DNA from: an uncultured Anaeroplasmataceae bacterium
GTDB lineage: Bacteria > Bacillota_I > Bacilli_A > Acholeplasmatales > Anaeroplasmataceae
Assembly: GCA_934229785.1 (NCBI GenBank)
Contig: CAKQEA010000009.1
Location: forward strand, 17,325-81,324
Reading direction: 5' to 3'
DNA: 64,000 nucleotides
Below the pieces are notes generated by a model that worked only from the letters and a program-made list of their open reading frames with translations, did not search any database and was not told the DNA's origin. Positions 35,491-44,314 of the stretch are shown piece by piece. Numbering within the stretch: the stretch's first letter is position 1; the number at the start of each line of letters is the position of its first letter. The position numbers and the translations under genes were made by a program.

Positions 35491-35919
35491 TTACTCCACC
35501 GCAACTAGCATTACATCAATAACATTATTAAGTTCACGTAGCTCACCAATAAAGTTTTGAATTGAAATATCCATATCACTAAGGGCAATAGTTAATGTTA
35601 CAAAGGCAATATTATGAATAGGCACCTCCTGATTAATAGCTAAAATATTAGCATTTTTAGAAGCAACCTCATTTAAAATAGTTGAAAGTGCACCTGGCTC
35701 ATCAACAAGCTTTAGCGATAAAATTATATGCTTGCCTACCTTCATTGAAGGACGATTAACATAATCTTTATATTTATAGAAGGTTGAGCGTGACAATCCA
35801 ACCTGCTTACAGGCATCTGAAATATTAACTCCTTTATTTATGATTTCCTTAATTTGAATAACCTTTTCAAAATAATCAGGTAAAACTTTTCTATGAATTA
35901 CAAAATAATCATCAGACAT
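35491..35919 (-). CDS. UPF0735/PheB-type HTH-ACT regulatory protein
   Basis: A 142-residue protein with an N-terminal helix-turn-helix (ISDACKQVGLSRSTFYKYKD) and a C-terminal ACT domain (DEPGALSTILNEVASKNANI, NIAFVTLTIALS). This is the UPF0735/PheB architecture. ACT domains bind amino acids. Placed between thrB and hom, it is likely to sense threonine or a relative and to regulate the operon, or to stand in for the missing ACT domain of Hom. Those roles are inferred. Confidence 0.82.
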   Translation of the reverse strand: MSDDYFVIHRKVLPDYFEKVIQIKEIINKGVNISDACKQVGLSRSTFYKYKDYVNRPSMKVGKHIILSLKLVDEPGALSTILNEVASKNANILAINQEVPIHNIAFVTLTIALSDMDISIQNFIGELRELNNVIDVMLVAVE

Positions 35920-35920
35920 A

Positions 35921-36778
35921 CTATTTCTCCTCTATAACAACTCCACTACCAATATTAAGAACCTTAATCTGGTAGTTGAATTTTTCTAATTTTTTTACAA
36001 TACTACAATCCTTAGCAATAACTAGCATAGTAGAACCACTACCACTTATCGCAAAGGCAGCATTTTCCTTACTACAAACATCCTTAATTAAATCATAGCC
36101 TGGTATAAGCCTACCTCTATATGGCTCATGAATTTTATCAACAAATAATTCCTTTAGCAATTCAACATTTCCATCCTTAAGTGCAAGCGGCACGTTAACA
36201 ATCCTTGATAAATTAGATACAATATCAGGAATTGGTAAATCATTAGGAAGGACACTACGAGCTTCATGGGTTGATAATTTAAATGGAGGAATTATCGTAA
36301 TAAATTTTAATTCCTTGCTTACCGGATAATTAATAGACATATATCCCTTACTAGACTTAAAACTTGCAACCAAGCCACCATAAATTGCTGGGGCTACATT
36401 ATCAGGATGTCCTTCAATTTCTGTACAAATATTTAAGCATTCCTCATATGATAAAATATCTTTCATCATATGATTTGCTGCAAAAACTCCCGCAACAATT
36501 AAAGATGACGATGAGCCTAAACCACGACATACAGGTATTTCACCAGAAAAAGAAATTTTAACAGGAATAACACACTTATGAGCATATTCAAATGTTTTAA
36601 CATATGAATCATAAACCATATTATTTTCTTTTGTACAATATATATCATCAAAGCCATAAAATTCAAAATCTTTACTTTCATCAAAAGTAAACTCATTAGC
36701 TAAAGCTAGGGCAATTCCTAAAACATCAAATCCTACACAAACATTTGCTGATGTCGCATTAACGATTACCTTAAACAT
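35921..36778 (-). CDS. thrB: Homoserine kinase
   Basis: A 285-residue GHMP kinase with the ATP-binding loop PVCRGLGSSSSLIVAG and the C-terminal AAFAISGSGSTMLVIAK motif. It phosphorylates homoserine for threonine synthase. Its start lies 13 bases inside the end of thrC, and the ACT protein follows one base after the stop, so expression is coupled. Confidence 0.93.
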   Translation of the reverse strand: MFKVIVNATSANVCVGFDVLGIALALANEFTFDESKDFEFYGFDDIYCTKENNMVYDSYVKTFEYAHKCVIPVKISFSGEIPVCRGLGSSSSLIVAGVFAANHMMKDILSYEECLNICTEIEGHPDNVAPAIYGGLVASFKSSKGYMSINYPVSKELKFITIIPPFKLSTHEARSVLPNDLPIPDIVSNLSRIVNVPLALKDGNVELLKELFVDKIHEPYRGRLIPGYDLIKDVCSKENAAFAISGSGSTMLVIAKDCSIVKKLEKFNYQIKVLNIGSGVVIEEK

Positions 36779-38178
36779 TTTATCACATCCACAATATAGC
36801 TATCTAAAGAGTCTAAGGATAAAACCTCACGATTAGGCTTTGGATAATTTAAAACCTTAGGGATAGCTAAATTAAATTTAGAGCTTAACTCATCTATAGC
36901 ATTTGTATCACAATTATCCCCAAAAGCACTTAATACAGCCTGAGGGAATTTAAATGGTGAAGCAGTTGATATAACAACAGTCTTTTTTAAATCATCATTA
37001 TTATTAGCATACTCTAAATATGCATTATAAGCTACAGAGGTATGAGGATCTATAACATAGTTATATTTGTCATATACATCTTTTATAACTTCAAGGGTTT
37101 TCTTTTCATCAGTTGAATAGGATTTAAAGAAGTCAAATGGGTTTTTAAAATCATATACTCCCTTTGCTTTTAAATCATTCATTAACATTTTAGTCTTTGA
37201 TGTATCTTCATTTGTACCATAAAAAATTAATCTTTCAAGATTAGATGAAATCAAAATATCCATTGAAGGAGAATTAGTCTTATAGAATTTTCTATTTTTA
37301 TTATAAATACCTGTATTAAAGAAATCTGTCAGCACTGAATTCTTATTTGATGCACAAATTAAATTATTAATTGGTAATCCCATTTTTTTAGCATAAAAGC
37401 CTGCAAAAATATTACCAAAATTACCAGTTGGAACATCAAAATTAATCTCCTCACCAGCTTTAATTTCACCTCTTCTAACTAATTCAACATAGCTATAAAA
37501 ATAATAAACAACCTGAGGAATCAATCTAGCAATATTAATCGAATTAGCGCTTGACAAATTTAAATCCTTATGATTATCAAAAAAATTCTTTACAAAGCTT
37601 TGACAATCATCAAAATTACCTTCAACTGCTATAACCTTAGCTGTATTTGATTTAAAAGAACACATTTGAGCCTCTTGAACCATAGATACACCACCATTAG
37701 GATATAAAACAACAATTGAAATACCATCAATATTTTTAAAACCATTTAAGGCAGCACCTCCTGTATCACCTGAGGTAGCAGTTAAAATCGTTATATTTTT
37801 GTTAACACCTAGCTTCTTCTTAGAAAGTTTCATCAACCTAGGAAGAACAACAAGTGCCAAATCCTTAAAAGCCAAAGTTGGTCCATGAAATAATTCAAGA
37901 AAGTAGGCATTGCCACACTTTTTTAAATCAACTACCTCTTTTATATCAAAGCTACTGTAGGCATCACTTATCTCATTATAAATATCATCATAATCAAATT
38001 CAGGAAAAAATGCCTTTAAAATTTTACTAGCTATAGTAATATAGTTATCATTTAAAAAATCATGATAATCAAGTTGTGGTAATTTATCAATTACATATAA
38101 TCCACCATCAGGTGCTAAACCATTTAAAATAGCCTCACTTGATGTAACTAACTCTTTGCCTCTTGTACTATGAAACAT
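36766..38178 (-). CDS. thrC: Threonine synthase
   Basis: A 470-residue PLP enzyme of the E. coli/yeast-like long class: HSTRG at the start, the PLP lysine in GPTLAFKDLAL, LTATSGDTGGAALNGF, and NFGNIFAGFYAKKMGLP. It converts phosphohomoserine to threonine. It is the first gene of thrC-thrB-ACT-hom. I see no T-box, so control may rest with the HTH-ACT protein. The window does not contain aspartokinase. Confidence 0.94.
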   Translation of the reverse strand: MFHSTRGKELVTSSEAILNGLAPDGGLYVIDKLPQLDYHDFLNDNYITIASKILKAFFPEFDYDDIYNEISDAYSSFDIKEVVDLKKCGNAYFLELFHGPTLAFKDLALVVLPRLMKLSKKKLGVNKNITILTATSGDTGGAALNGFKNIDGISIVVLYPNGGVSMVQEAQMCSFKSNTAKVIAVEGNFDDCQSFVKNFFDNHKDLNLSSANSINIARLIPQVVYYFYSYVELVRRGEIKAGEEINFDVPTGNFGNIFAGFYAKKMGLPINNLICASNKNSVLTDFFNTGIYNKNRKFYKTNSPSMDILISSNLERLIFYGTNEDTSKTKMLMNDLKAKGVYDFKNPFDFFKSYSTDEKKTLEVIKDVYDKYNYVIDPHTSVAYNAYLEYANNNDDLKKTVVISTASPFKFPQAVLSAFGDNCDTNAIDELSSKFNLAIPKVLNYPKPNREVLSLDSLDSYIVDVIKCLR

Positions 38179-38297
38179 AACAACACTTCCTTAAAAAATA
38201 TTTTCTCTTATTATATTATGTTTTGCATTTTAAAACAAGTGTTTTTTCTACAAAAACAAAAAAGTTATTTTATTAAGATAAATCATTTGAAATTATT

Positions 38298-38306
38298 ATT
38301 ATAACA
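38298..38306 (-). promoter_or_regulatory. Extended -10 promoter of the threonine operon
   Basis: On the minus strand TGTTATAAT lies about 120 bases before thrC without a good -35. The 5' region has no T-box GGTGG element. The remainder of 38179-38383 is featureless A/T-rich sequence. Confidence 0.4.
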
Positions 38307-38383
38307 TACTACAATACTATAATATGGTATTTTACTCCTTTATTTTAATTATTTTTATTAATAAAGTCCTAAAAAAATTAAAA

Positions 38384-38420
38384 AAAACTCATTTAATTTT
38401 AAATACTAAAATCAAATGAG
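38384..38420 (-). terminator. Terminator of the lipid kinase gene
   Basis: CTCATTT and AAATGAG enclose further pairing arms, followed on the minus strand by TTTTTTTT. Confidence 0.85.
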
Positions 38421-38426
38421 CTGTTA

Positions 38427-39275
38427 TTATTTATTTTGACTGGAATTAAAAGAAGCATCTACACTACGAACGTAATCTAAAACCTCACCATCACGTTGAA
38501 GTAAGCTACAACCATCTGGGATTGCAGAAAATTTCTTACATCTAAATATCTCTACATATTTTTTAAACCATACATGCTTACCAATGTAAATAAATGGAAA
38601 TACTGCCAATATTTTTCTATGAGAAATTGAATGAACAATACATACATCAAGTAAATCATCATTTCTTGAAGCCTTAGGACAAACCTTCATTCCTCCACCC
38701 ATATATTTACCATTATTACAGGTAAAAAACCAAACATTTTCAAAATGTCTTTTTTCTCCATCAATTTCTACATCCAAGCTATAAGGCCTAAAATTTTTAA
38801 TTGCGGTTATACTAATAGAAAAATAACTTTTCTTAACCTCAGCAAACTTGTATTGAGCTTTACTTCTACAAACTAAAGCATCAATTCCCATTCCTACGCC
38901 ATTTAAAAAAAAGTAATTCTCCTTATCATTTATTTTTACTGTTGGTAAGTGATTAATTAAATCTGTAATTTCAAAGTATTTACTATATTCCCTTGAAAAA
39001 TCATTACCTGAGCCTAGTGAATAATAAAATAGCCTACACTTAATTAAAGCACCACTTATACGATTAATAAACTGATCTAAAGTTCCATCTCCACCACAAA
39101 CAATAACAATATCATCTGAATTACACTGTGAAATAAAAACCCTTTCCATTGAATTAATTTCAAGCATGTTAATTTTATATGAAACACTATTTTTAGAAAG
39201 CTTCTTATAAAGTTTGTTTAGCTTACCATCAAGATTTTTACTTGAGCTTGTAGGATTATAAAGAATATAATACAT
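38427..39275 (-). CDS. Diacylglycerol/lipid kinase-family protein
   Basis: A 282-residue DagK/YegS-type kinase. The catalytic loop is in DIVIVCGGDGTLDQFINRI, with YYSLGSGNDFSREY and FFTCNNGKYMGGGMKVCP after it. It phosphorylates diacylglycerol or a related lipid, probably at the membrane face. It lies 32 bases after an alanine racemase, with a terminator behind it. Length is about 20 residues below that of DgkB-type enzymes. Confidence 0.85.
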   Translation of the reverse strand: MYYILYNPTSSSKNLDGKLNKLYKKLSKNSVSYKINMLEINSMERVFISQCNSDDIVIVCGGDGTLDQFINRISGALIKCRLFYYSLGSGNDFSREYSKYFEITDLINHLPTVKINDKENYFFLNGVGMGIDALVCRSKAQYKFAEVKKSYFSISITAIKNFRPYSLDVEIDGEKRHFENVWFFTCNNGKYMGGGMKVCPKASRNDDLLDVCIVHSISHRKILAVFPFIYIGKHVWFKKYVEIFRCKKFSAIPDGCSLLQRDGEVLDYVRSVDASFNSSQNK

Positions 39276-39307
39276 CGTAACACCACCAATGGTATTATAG
39301 CATTTTT

Positions 39308-40216
39308 TTATTTAAGCAACAAGAAGCAACAATATTCGCTAGATTTATTTGAATTTAAAAAAATATCACTTCTAATATGAGAGCCTAAAAACTCCATCTT
39401 ATCTCCAATATTAACTAAATCATCAATCAAAACAAATGTTTGATTCATGCAAAGCTTACCTACAACTCTATAATATTTACCATTACAATAAACATATCCC
39501 TTAAAATCAGGATTTAAGCCATTAAAATAGCCAACATCTAAAATAGCTATTTTTTGTTTTGAGGTTGCCTTATAGCATTCATCATACCCAACTGATTCAA
39601 AAGAATCAATTTCTTTAATATTAATTACATTACCATAAAAGCTTATAGAATCAGAATAAACAATTCTTCCCAACCTTAAGCATTCATTAGTATAGCCATA
39701 AATCAAGCTTCCACCAAAGGATATAGAAATGCCAAGACTTTTTTTATATGTTTTTAAAATAGTTATCCAATCATAATTTTCTTTTCTATTCATATGAAAA
39801 TGAACGTAAATATGTCTAATGTATTTTAAACCATCACTTATCACCTCTAGGCTTTTAAGTCCAAATCTATTCATCCCATCATCAAGTTCAACTGCATAGG
39901 GTATTTGATTATTTTCATAATAGGTAATATCATCAATCGATGAAGCATTAGGTAATATATTATCTGGTAAATTCTTATATGAAACACATCTATTATTCTC
40001 AATTAGTAATATTAAGCCATCACTATATTTTCTAACCTCTAAAGCCTCAGCTAAATTATTTACAGCAAAAAAATTAACATTATTTTTTACAGCAAGTGGA
40101 ACAATTTCCTCAATTTTAAAACCATAGGCATCATTTTTAACAACAAGACATATTTCATTAGTTTTTCTAATTCTTTTAATATTATTCTCAATAATACTAT
40201 AATCATTATATCTCAT
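39308..40216 (-). CDS. alr: Alanine racemase-like PLP enzyme, shortened at the C-terminus
   Basis: A 302-residue protein, against about 370 for typical Alr. The PLP lysine is in VVKNDAYGF, the partner Arg in GMNRFGL, the second catalytic Tyr in ESVGYDECYK, and KLCMNQTFVLID replaces the usual CMDQ block with Asn for Asp. The chain ends shortly after GDKMEFLG, lacking the last ~20 residues seen in most enzymes. It may still interconvert L- and D-alanine for the cell wall. It could alternatively be a paralogue with altered activity. Start: ATG 40216 with GGTG 6 bases upstream. A GTG at 40228 is also in frame. Confidence 0.75.
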   Translation of the reverse strand: MRYNDYSIIENNIKRIRKTNEICLVVKNDAYGFKIEEIVPLAVKNNVNFFAVNNLAEALEVRKYSDGLILLIENNRCVSYKNLPDNILPNASSIDDITYYENNQIPYAVELDDGMNRFGLKSLEVISDGLKYIRHIYVHFHMNRKENYDWITILKTYKKSLGISISFGGSLIYGYTNECLRLGRIVYSDSISFYGNVINIKEIDSFESVGYDECYKATSKQKIAILDVGYFNGLNPDFKGYVYCNGKYYRVVGKLCMNQTFVLIDDLVNIGDKMEFLGSHIRSDIFLNSNKSSEYCCFLLLK

Positions 40217-40275
40217 AGGCTTCACCACTTAATTATATGTTAAAAATTTCCAATTATACTTTTTTATACTTTTGC

Positions 40276-40281
40276 ATATAA
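40276..40281 (+). promoter_or_regulatory. -10 element before the small peptide gene
   Basis: A TATAAT hexamer preceded by T-rich sequence lies about 15 bases before the small membrane-peptide gene. No clear -35 is seen. Confidence 0.35.
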
Positions 40282-40289
40282 TAATACTG

Positions 40290-40376
40290 GTGATAGCTTT
40301 GAGTGATTTTTTTCTAATAATTCTAGTACTTTTTCTTATACTTGTTTTATCTGATAAAATTCCCAAAGCAAAATAA
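40290..40376 (+). CDS. Possible small hydrophobic membrane peptide (28 aa)
   Basis: An open frame starting GTG (or TTG at 40299, with GGTGAT 4 bases upstream) encodes an approximately 25-28 residue peptide: IALSDFFLIILVLFLILVLS, then DKIPKAK. One membrane helix with a charged C-terminus, a -10 element in front and a strong terminator right behind make this look like a real transcript unit. Type I toxin or regulatory membrane peptides have such a shape. No antisense RNA is evident. It has no ATG and could be chance. Confidence 0.35.
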   Translation: MIALSDFFLIILVLFLILVLSDKIPKAK

Positions 40377-40392
40377 GAAATAATATTCTTTT

Positions 40393-40420
40393 AAGAGACT
40401 ATGGTCTCTTTTTCTTTTTT
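40393..40420 (+). terminator. Terminator behind the small peptide gene
   Basis: AAGAGAC and GTCTCTT frame TATG, followed by TTTCTTTTTT. No other plus-strand gene lies upstream for 10 kb. Confidence 0.75.
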
Positions 40421-40469
40421 AAAAAAATTTTATCCAAAAAAATATGAGAAATTTAACAAAGTGCTAACC

Positions 40470-40512
40470 AAAAAGAAAAGACTGTTAACAATTTTCATCG
40501 TCAGCAGTCTTA
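40470..40512 (-). terminator. Terminator of the 180-aa lipoprotein gene
   Basis: AAGACTG and CAGTCTT pair around a loop of about 20 bases, followed on the minus strand by TTCTTTTT. Confidence 0.7.
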
Positions 40513-40526
40513 TTTATAAAAAATAA

Positions 40527-41066
40527 TTAAAATTTAAAATCAACAAAAATATATGAAACAAACTTTTCAACATTAATAGACCCATCCTCTGATGCATAGG
40601 CCTCATATTTAGCCTTGCCTGCAACAGAAGTATCTGATGTATCAAGAATTACATTACCATTGTCATATACAACAAAGATTAAACCACTTGATATATCTAT
40701 AATACTATCAATGTTTAAAGCTTCCTTTACACTATTACGCTTTGGGGTTGTTGTGTTATAATCTGTAACATCTAAAACCTGAAGTTTACCATTAAACTCA
40801 AGATAAACTGATGTGTTATAAATAGTTTGCATATCTGTAACATTAGAAGAATATTCAGGGGCAGCAAGAACTAAAACAAAAGTTTCTTTATTATTGATTT
40901 TTTCCTTAGCATCATCTAAAGAAATATCTTCGAAGCAATTTTCTTCTTCAAATTCTACTCCTGCATCAGACCATTTTTTATAAAAGCTTTCATTTGATGA
41001 ACAACCTGTTAATACCATTGCAAATGAAATAATTACAACAGTTAATAAATATTTTAAGTATTTCAC
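40527..41066 (-). CDS. Small lipoprotein with thioredoxin-fold-like domain
   Basis: About 180 residues. The GTG start at 41066 lies 8 bases after GGAGG; the upstream ATG at 41087 precedes that site and is unlikely. The signal peptide ends in MVLTGCSSNES (lipobox). The mature part (ETFVLVLAAPEYSSNVTD followed by a DVTDY segment and a FVVYDNGNVI strand) has the strand order of a thioredoxin-like fold but no CxxC. The function is unknown. Confidence 0.65.
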   Translation of the reverse strand: MKYLKYLLTVVIISFAMVLTGCSSNESFYKKWSDAGVEFEEENCFEDISLDDAKEKINNKETFVLVLAAPEYSSNVTDMQTIYNTSVYLEFNGKLQVLDVTDYNTTTPKRNSVKEALNIDSIIDISSGLIFVVYDNGNVILDTSDTSVAGKAKYEAYASEDGSINVEKFVSYIFVDFKF

Positions 41067-41166
41067 GTACGAATCCTCCACTTTCAAAAATCACCTTGTA
41101 TTATATACGATATAACCACTTTTTTCAAGGAAAACAATTTATTTAGCCATAAATGTAGGTAAAATC

Positions 41167-42225
41167 CTATAAATTTGTCTTAATATTATTCTTTCCATTA
41201 TTTTTTACATAATACAAAGCATCATCGGCTTTATTAATAAAATCAATTTCATTCTTTATGCTATTATCATAGCTTGCAATACCACAGCTTAGAGTTATAT
41301 TTTTATTACTAAAATATACTTGAAAATTATAAATTATTTTTTTAATAATTTGCTTAACAACCTCAACTTCATGGTCAATAAATACTATTAAAAACTCATC
41401 GCCACCATATCTTGATGAAATTATTTGAGGACTTGAAATCTTCTTTAACTCATTAGCCAAATAAAAGATAACCTCATCACCAACAATATGTCCATAGTTA
41501 TCTTTTATTTTTTTAAAATCATCAATGTCAATCATAGTAAGTATTATGTTTGAATTATCCTCAATAGCAAGATGTAGTTTAACCTTTATTGCCATATTAT
41601 TATATAATCCTGTTATTGAATCTAGTTTAATTAGTTCATTTAGCTTTTCTTCATTATTTTTATATCTAATAATCTTATTTAGCTTATCACCATAGGCATT
41701 AAGAATAATAATTGTAGCGATATAGCAGCACACAATAACAGCAAGACTTAAAAGATAATGCATAGTTGCTAAAGCAAACCTATAATCATGAGTTACAAAT
41801 GATAAAATCCAAGCAACAATATCTGAGGTAATAAACAATCCTAATAATAAGTTAAGCATTCTTCTATCATTTTGTAATGTTGATAAGAACAAAGGAATAA
41901 TCATAGTAAGTGATATTTCAGGATAACCACTATGCAAAATAGTAATGACACAAGATGGAATAGATAAGGCAATAATCGCACACCAATCTTTAATCTTATT
42001 ACTCATATTTTTCCTATATATTGTATAACAAATAAAAATAATACCAAAATTTATTATTGTTGGGGCAACTAAATTTTTTAAGACATATAAGCTTATTTGA
42101 TAAGTAAATTTATCTTCAACATAATAAATAATAAAGAAAACAAGCTCTAAAAATAATGCGACAACTGAAAATATAATTGCATCCTTAAATATAGTTTTAT
42201 TTTGTTTATTGTAAGAATAATTCAT
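41167..42225 (-). CDS. Membrane-bound diguanylate cyclase
   Basis: A 352-residue protein with about six membrane helices (residues 1-170) and a C-terminal GGDEF domain (LDSITGLYNN, DIDDFKKIKDNYGHIVGD, SRYGGDEFLIVF). The active-site GGDEF is intact, so it should make cyclic di-GMP. No I-site RxxD is obvious in front of it. It stands alone with AAGGAG upstream. No EAL or PilZ gene is in the window. Confidence 0.88.
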   Translation of the reverse strand: MNYSYNKQNKTIFKDAIIFSVVALFLELVFFIIYYVEDKFTYQISLYVLKNLVAPTIINFGIIFICYTIYRKNMSNKIKDWCAIIALSIPSCVITILHSGYPEISLTMIIPLFLSTLQNDRRMLNLLLGLFITSDIVAWILSFVTHDYRFALATMHYLLSLAVIVCCYIATIIILNAYGDKLNKIIRYKNNEEKLNELIKLDSITGLYNNMAIKVKLHLAIEDNSNIILTMIDIDDFKKIKDNYGHIVGDEVIFYLANELKKISSPQIISSRYGGDEFLIVFIDHEVEVVKQIIKKIIYNFQVYFSNKNITLSCGIASYDNSIKNEIDFINKADDALYYVKNNGKNNIKTNL

Positions 42226-42319
42226 AATTTACTCCTTAAAATACAAACCTCTAAAAAACATTAAAATTGTAACACAATGTGTATTATTATTCAAATATTT
42301 TTAAAAACTAAGTTGTAAA

Positions 42320-44263
42320 TTATTTGTAAATTAAATATTCCCCTCTATAATTTGAAAAGCCCTCATCAGGATATTTTTCAAATTCCTTTGTTTCATAAAC
42401 CTTATCAGCTTTATAAATCCACATTCTATTTAAATCCCAGCAAATAATTTCGTCAATGCCATCATGATCAACATCATAAACCTCACAACATAACGTTGGA
42501 TGTCCATCTTCATCAAATTTAACAACCTTATCAAGCTCTCCATCTAACAATCCACCATCACTTGAAGCATTAGATAAAATTAAAATATGCTTACCATCAT
42601 AATTAACTGGTGTAATTACACACCCATCAGTTTGCATCTCGATCTCATTAAGTAAATTGCCATGACAATCATACATACAAACGATACCATCACTACCCCA
42701 AAAGGCTGTAGCACAAATTTGAAGTCCATCAATATCAAGATATTTAGAAACACTAATTCTTTGAGCATGACCGATTTCATTATGCTTATAAATCGTACCA
42801 TCTAAATTAACAATATTCATTCCTTCATTACCACTTGCTAAAATAAGGCGTTTAGGCTCATCATCCTTTAATCTAGCATAAATTATTTCATCAGTATGAT
42901 CTGAGTTCATAGGAAGTGAAAATATAATTTTGCCATCGTGGTCTACTAAATCATAGCCCACAAACATTTCATCAAATCCATCATTATCAAAATCATAAAT
43001 ATAAGGAAAATGACCTGTATTTTTATGATTATATCTCCACATTAATTCCATATTATGATTATAGGCCCAAACATTTTGATATCTATCTTTAATAATAAAA
43101 TCACCTTTATAGCCTAACCCCTCAAAATCAGCAACTCTAATCGCATCAACATTCAATCTATAAAATGGTTCATTTTTAACTAAAGGATCATTATATATAA
43201 TTGGTGTTTTCATTTTTTTAATCAAGCTACCTGTTTCTAAATCAATTATACAAACCTCAAAATTCCTAGCATAAATAACCTCTTTTTTACCATCATTATT
43301 GATATCAGCAATTTGAAATGGCAAATCACATGAAATTAAAGTATTATCTACACTATTACATGGTTCACCAATTTGCCATAAGATATTACCATCTTCATCA
43401 AAACAAGTCATTGATGATAAATGAGCAAACGAATCTCTAATATATCTTTTTTGATGCTGGGCAAGAACAAAAACCGTTTTACCAGAAATGTCAGAAATGC
43501 GAAGCTGTCTACCACTTCCAAAGCTTTGTAAATCTATTTTCTTTATACACTTAAGCTTAGGATATATTTTTGATTTATTTTTTAATTTAAACTCATATGC
43601 TTTTAAATTTTCTAAATGCTTTTTATAATTATCCTCTTCCATAGTAACTATAATATTACTATACCTACATAAGCTCTTACTTACGCAAGCAACAAAGCCA
43701 AAATCAAAATCAATATCACCAGTTAAAATAAGCTTATCATCTAAATAAACACAAACATTCTTTGAAACTTCAACTTTGAATGAATAGGTTTTAAAATCAT
43801 CAAATAAAACCTCACAGCTTGAGATAACTTCAAAATTCTCTTGATATCTTCGATACAAAGAAATAATATTTCCTTTAACTCCTACTGCATAATAATTTCT
43901 AGAGGTTTTATAACAAAATGCCATTCCACAATATTGATTTAATTCAAAAATCCTAAGATTAAATTTCAAAGTATAATAGCTATAAAGCTTATTTTTATGG
44001 ACAAGACAGGCATAAACATTTTTGAAGGCATCAAAAGAATTATCTCCTCTATTTTGTTCAAGAAATCTAACGCCATTATCCTCTGTAATTAGCCAACTAC
44101 CATCACAAGAACGCCATTGATGTAATGATATTGGATCATACCAATTACCAAAATAGCCATCCTTCTTAATATAATGATATTCACCTAAGGCTGTATGCCC
44201 CTTATCATATGGTAATTCACCAAGCTTAAAATCAGAAAAATCTTCATTAATTATCTCAATCAT
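42320..44263 (-). CDS. Cytoplasmic LamG-like plus FG-GAP beta-propeller protein
   Basis: About 647 residues without signal peptide. The N-terminal ~220 residues look like a concanavalin/LamG-type jelly roll. The rest contains repeated calcium-type DxNxDGxxE loops (ADINNDGKKEVIYA, DFDNDGFDEMFVG, YDVDHDGIDEIICWD), as in FG-GAP and rhamnogalacturonan-lyase (PL11-like) propellers. A role in handling plant or host oligosaccharides inside the cell is an inference. I chose ATG 44263 as the ancestral start. A 30-bp tandem duplication gives a second in-frame ATG at 44293 with its own identical Shine-Dalgarno, which overlaps the TGA of the HAD gene upstream. Confidence 0.6.
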   Translation of the reverse strand: MIEIINEDFSDFKLGELPYDKGHTALGEYHYIKKDGYFGNWYDPISLHQWRSCDGSWLITEDNGVRFLEQNRGDNSFDAFKNVYACLVHKNKLYSYYTLKFNLRIFELNQYCGMAFCYKTSRNYYAVGVKGNIISLYRRYQENFEVISSCEVLFDDFKTYSFKVEVSKNVCVYLDDKLILTGDIDFDFGFVACVSKSLCRYSNIIVTMEEDNYKKHLENLKAYEFKLKNKSKIYPKLKCIKKIDLQSFGSGRQLRISDISGKTVFVLAQHQKRYIRDSFAHLSSMTCFDEDGNILWQIGEPCNSVDNTLISCDLPFQIADINNDGKKEVIYARNFEVCIIDLETGSLIKKMKTPIIYNDPLVKNEPFYRLNVDAIRVADFEGLGYKGDFIIKDRYQNVWAYNHNMELMWRYNHKNTGHFPYIYDFDNDGFDEMFVGYDLVDHDGKIIFSLPMNSDHTDEIIYARLKDDEPKRLILASGNEGMNIVNLDGTIYKHNEIGHAQRISVSKYLDIDGLQICATAFWGSDGIVCMYDCHGNLLNEIEMQTDGCVITPVNYDGKHILILSNASSDGGLLDGELDKVVKFDEDGHPTLCCEVYDVDHDGIDEIICWDLNRMWIYKADKVYETKEFEKYPDEGFSNYRGEYLIYK

Positions 44264-44314
44264 TTTAATACCTCCTCTAATGCTCTCAATCATTTTAATA
44301 CCTCCTCTACTGCT
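44255..44314 (-). repeat. 30-bp tandem duplication of a translation start region
   Basis: Units 44255-44284 and 44285-44314 differ at one base. Each contains AGAGGAGGTATTAAAATG, so the propeller gene has two in-frame starts ten codons apart with the same ribosome-binding site. Confidence 0.95.

Noticed and set aside
38179..38426. T-box or threonine riboswitch upstream of thrC
   Set aside because: No conserved GGTGG/AGGGTGGNACCGCG element or long specifier stem is present.
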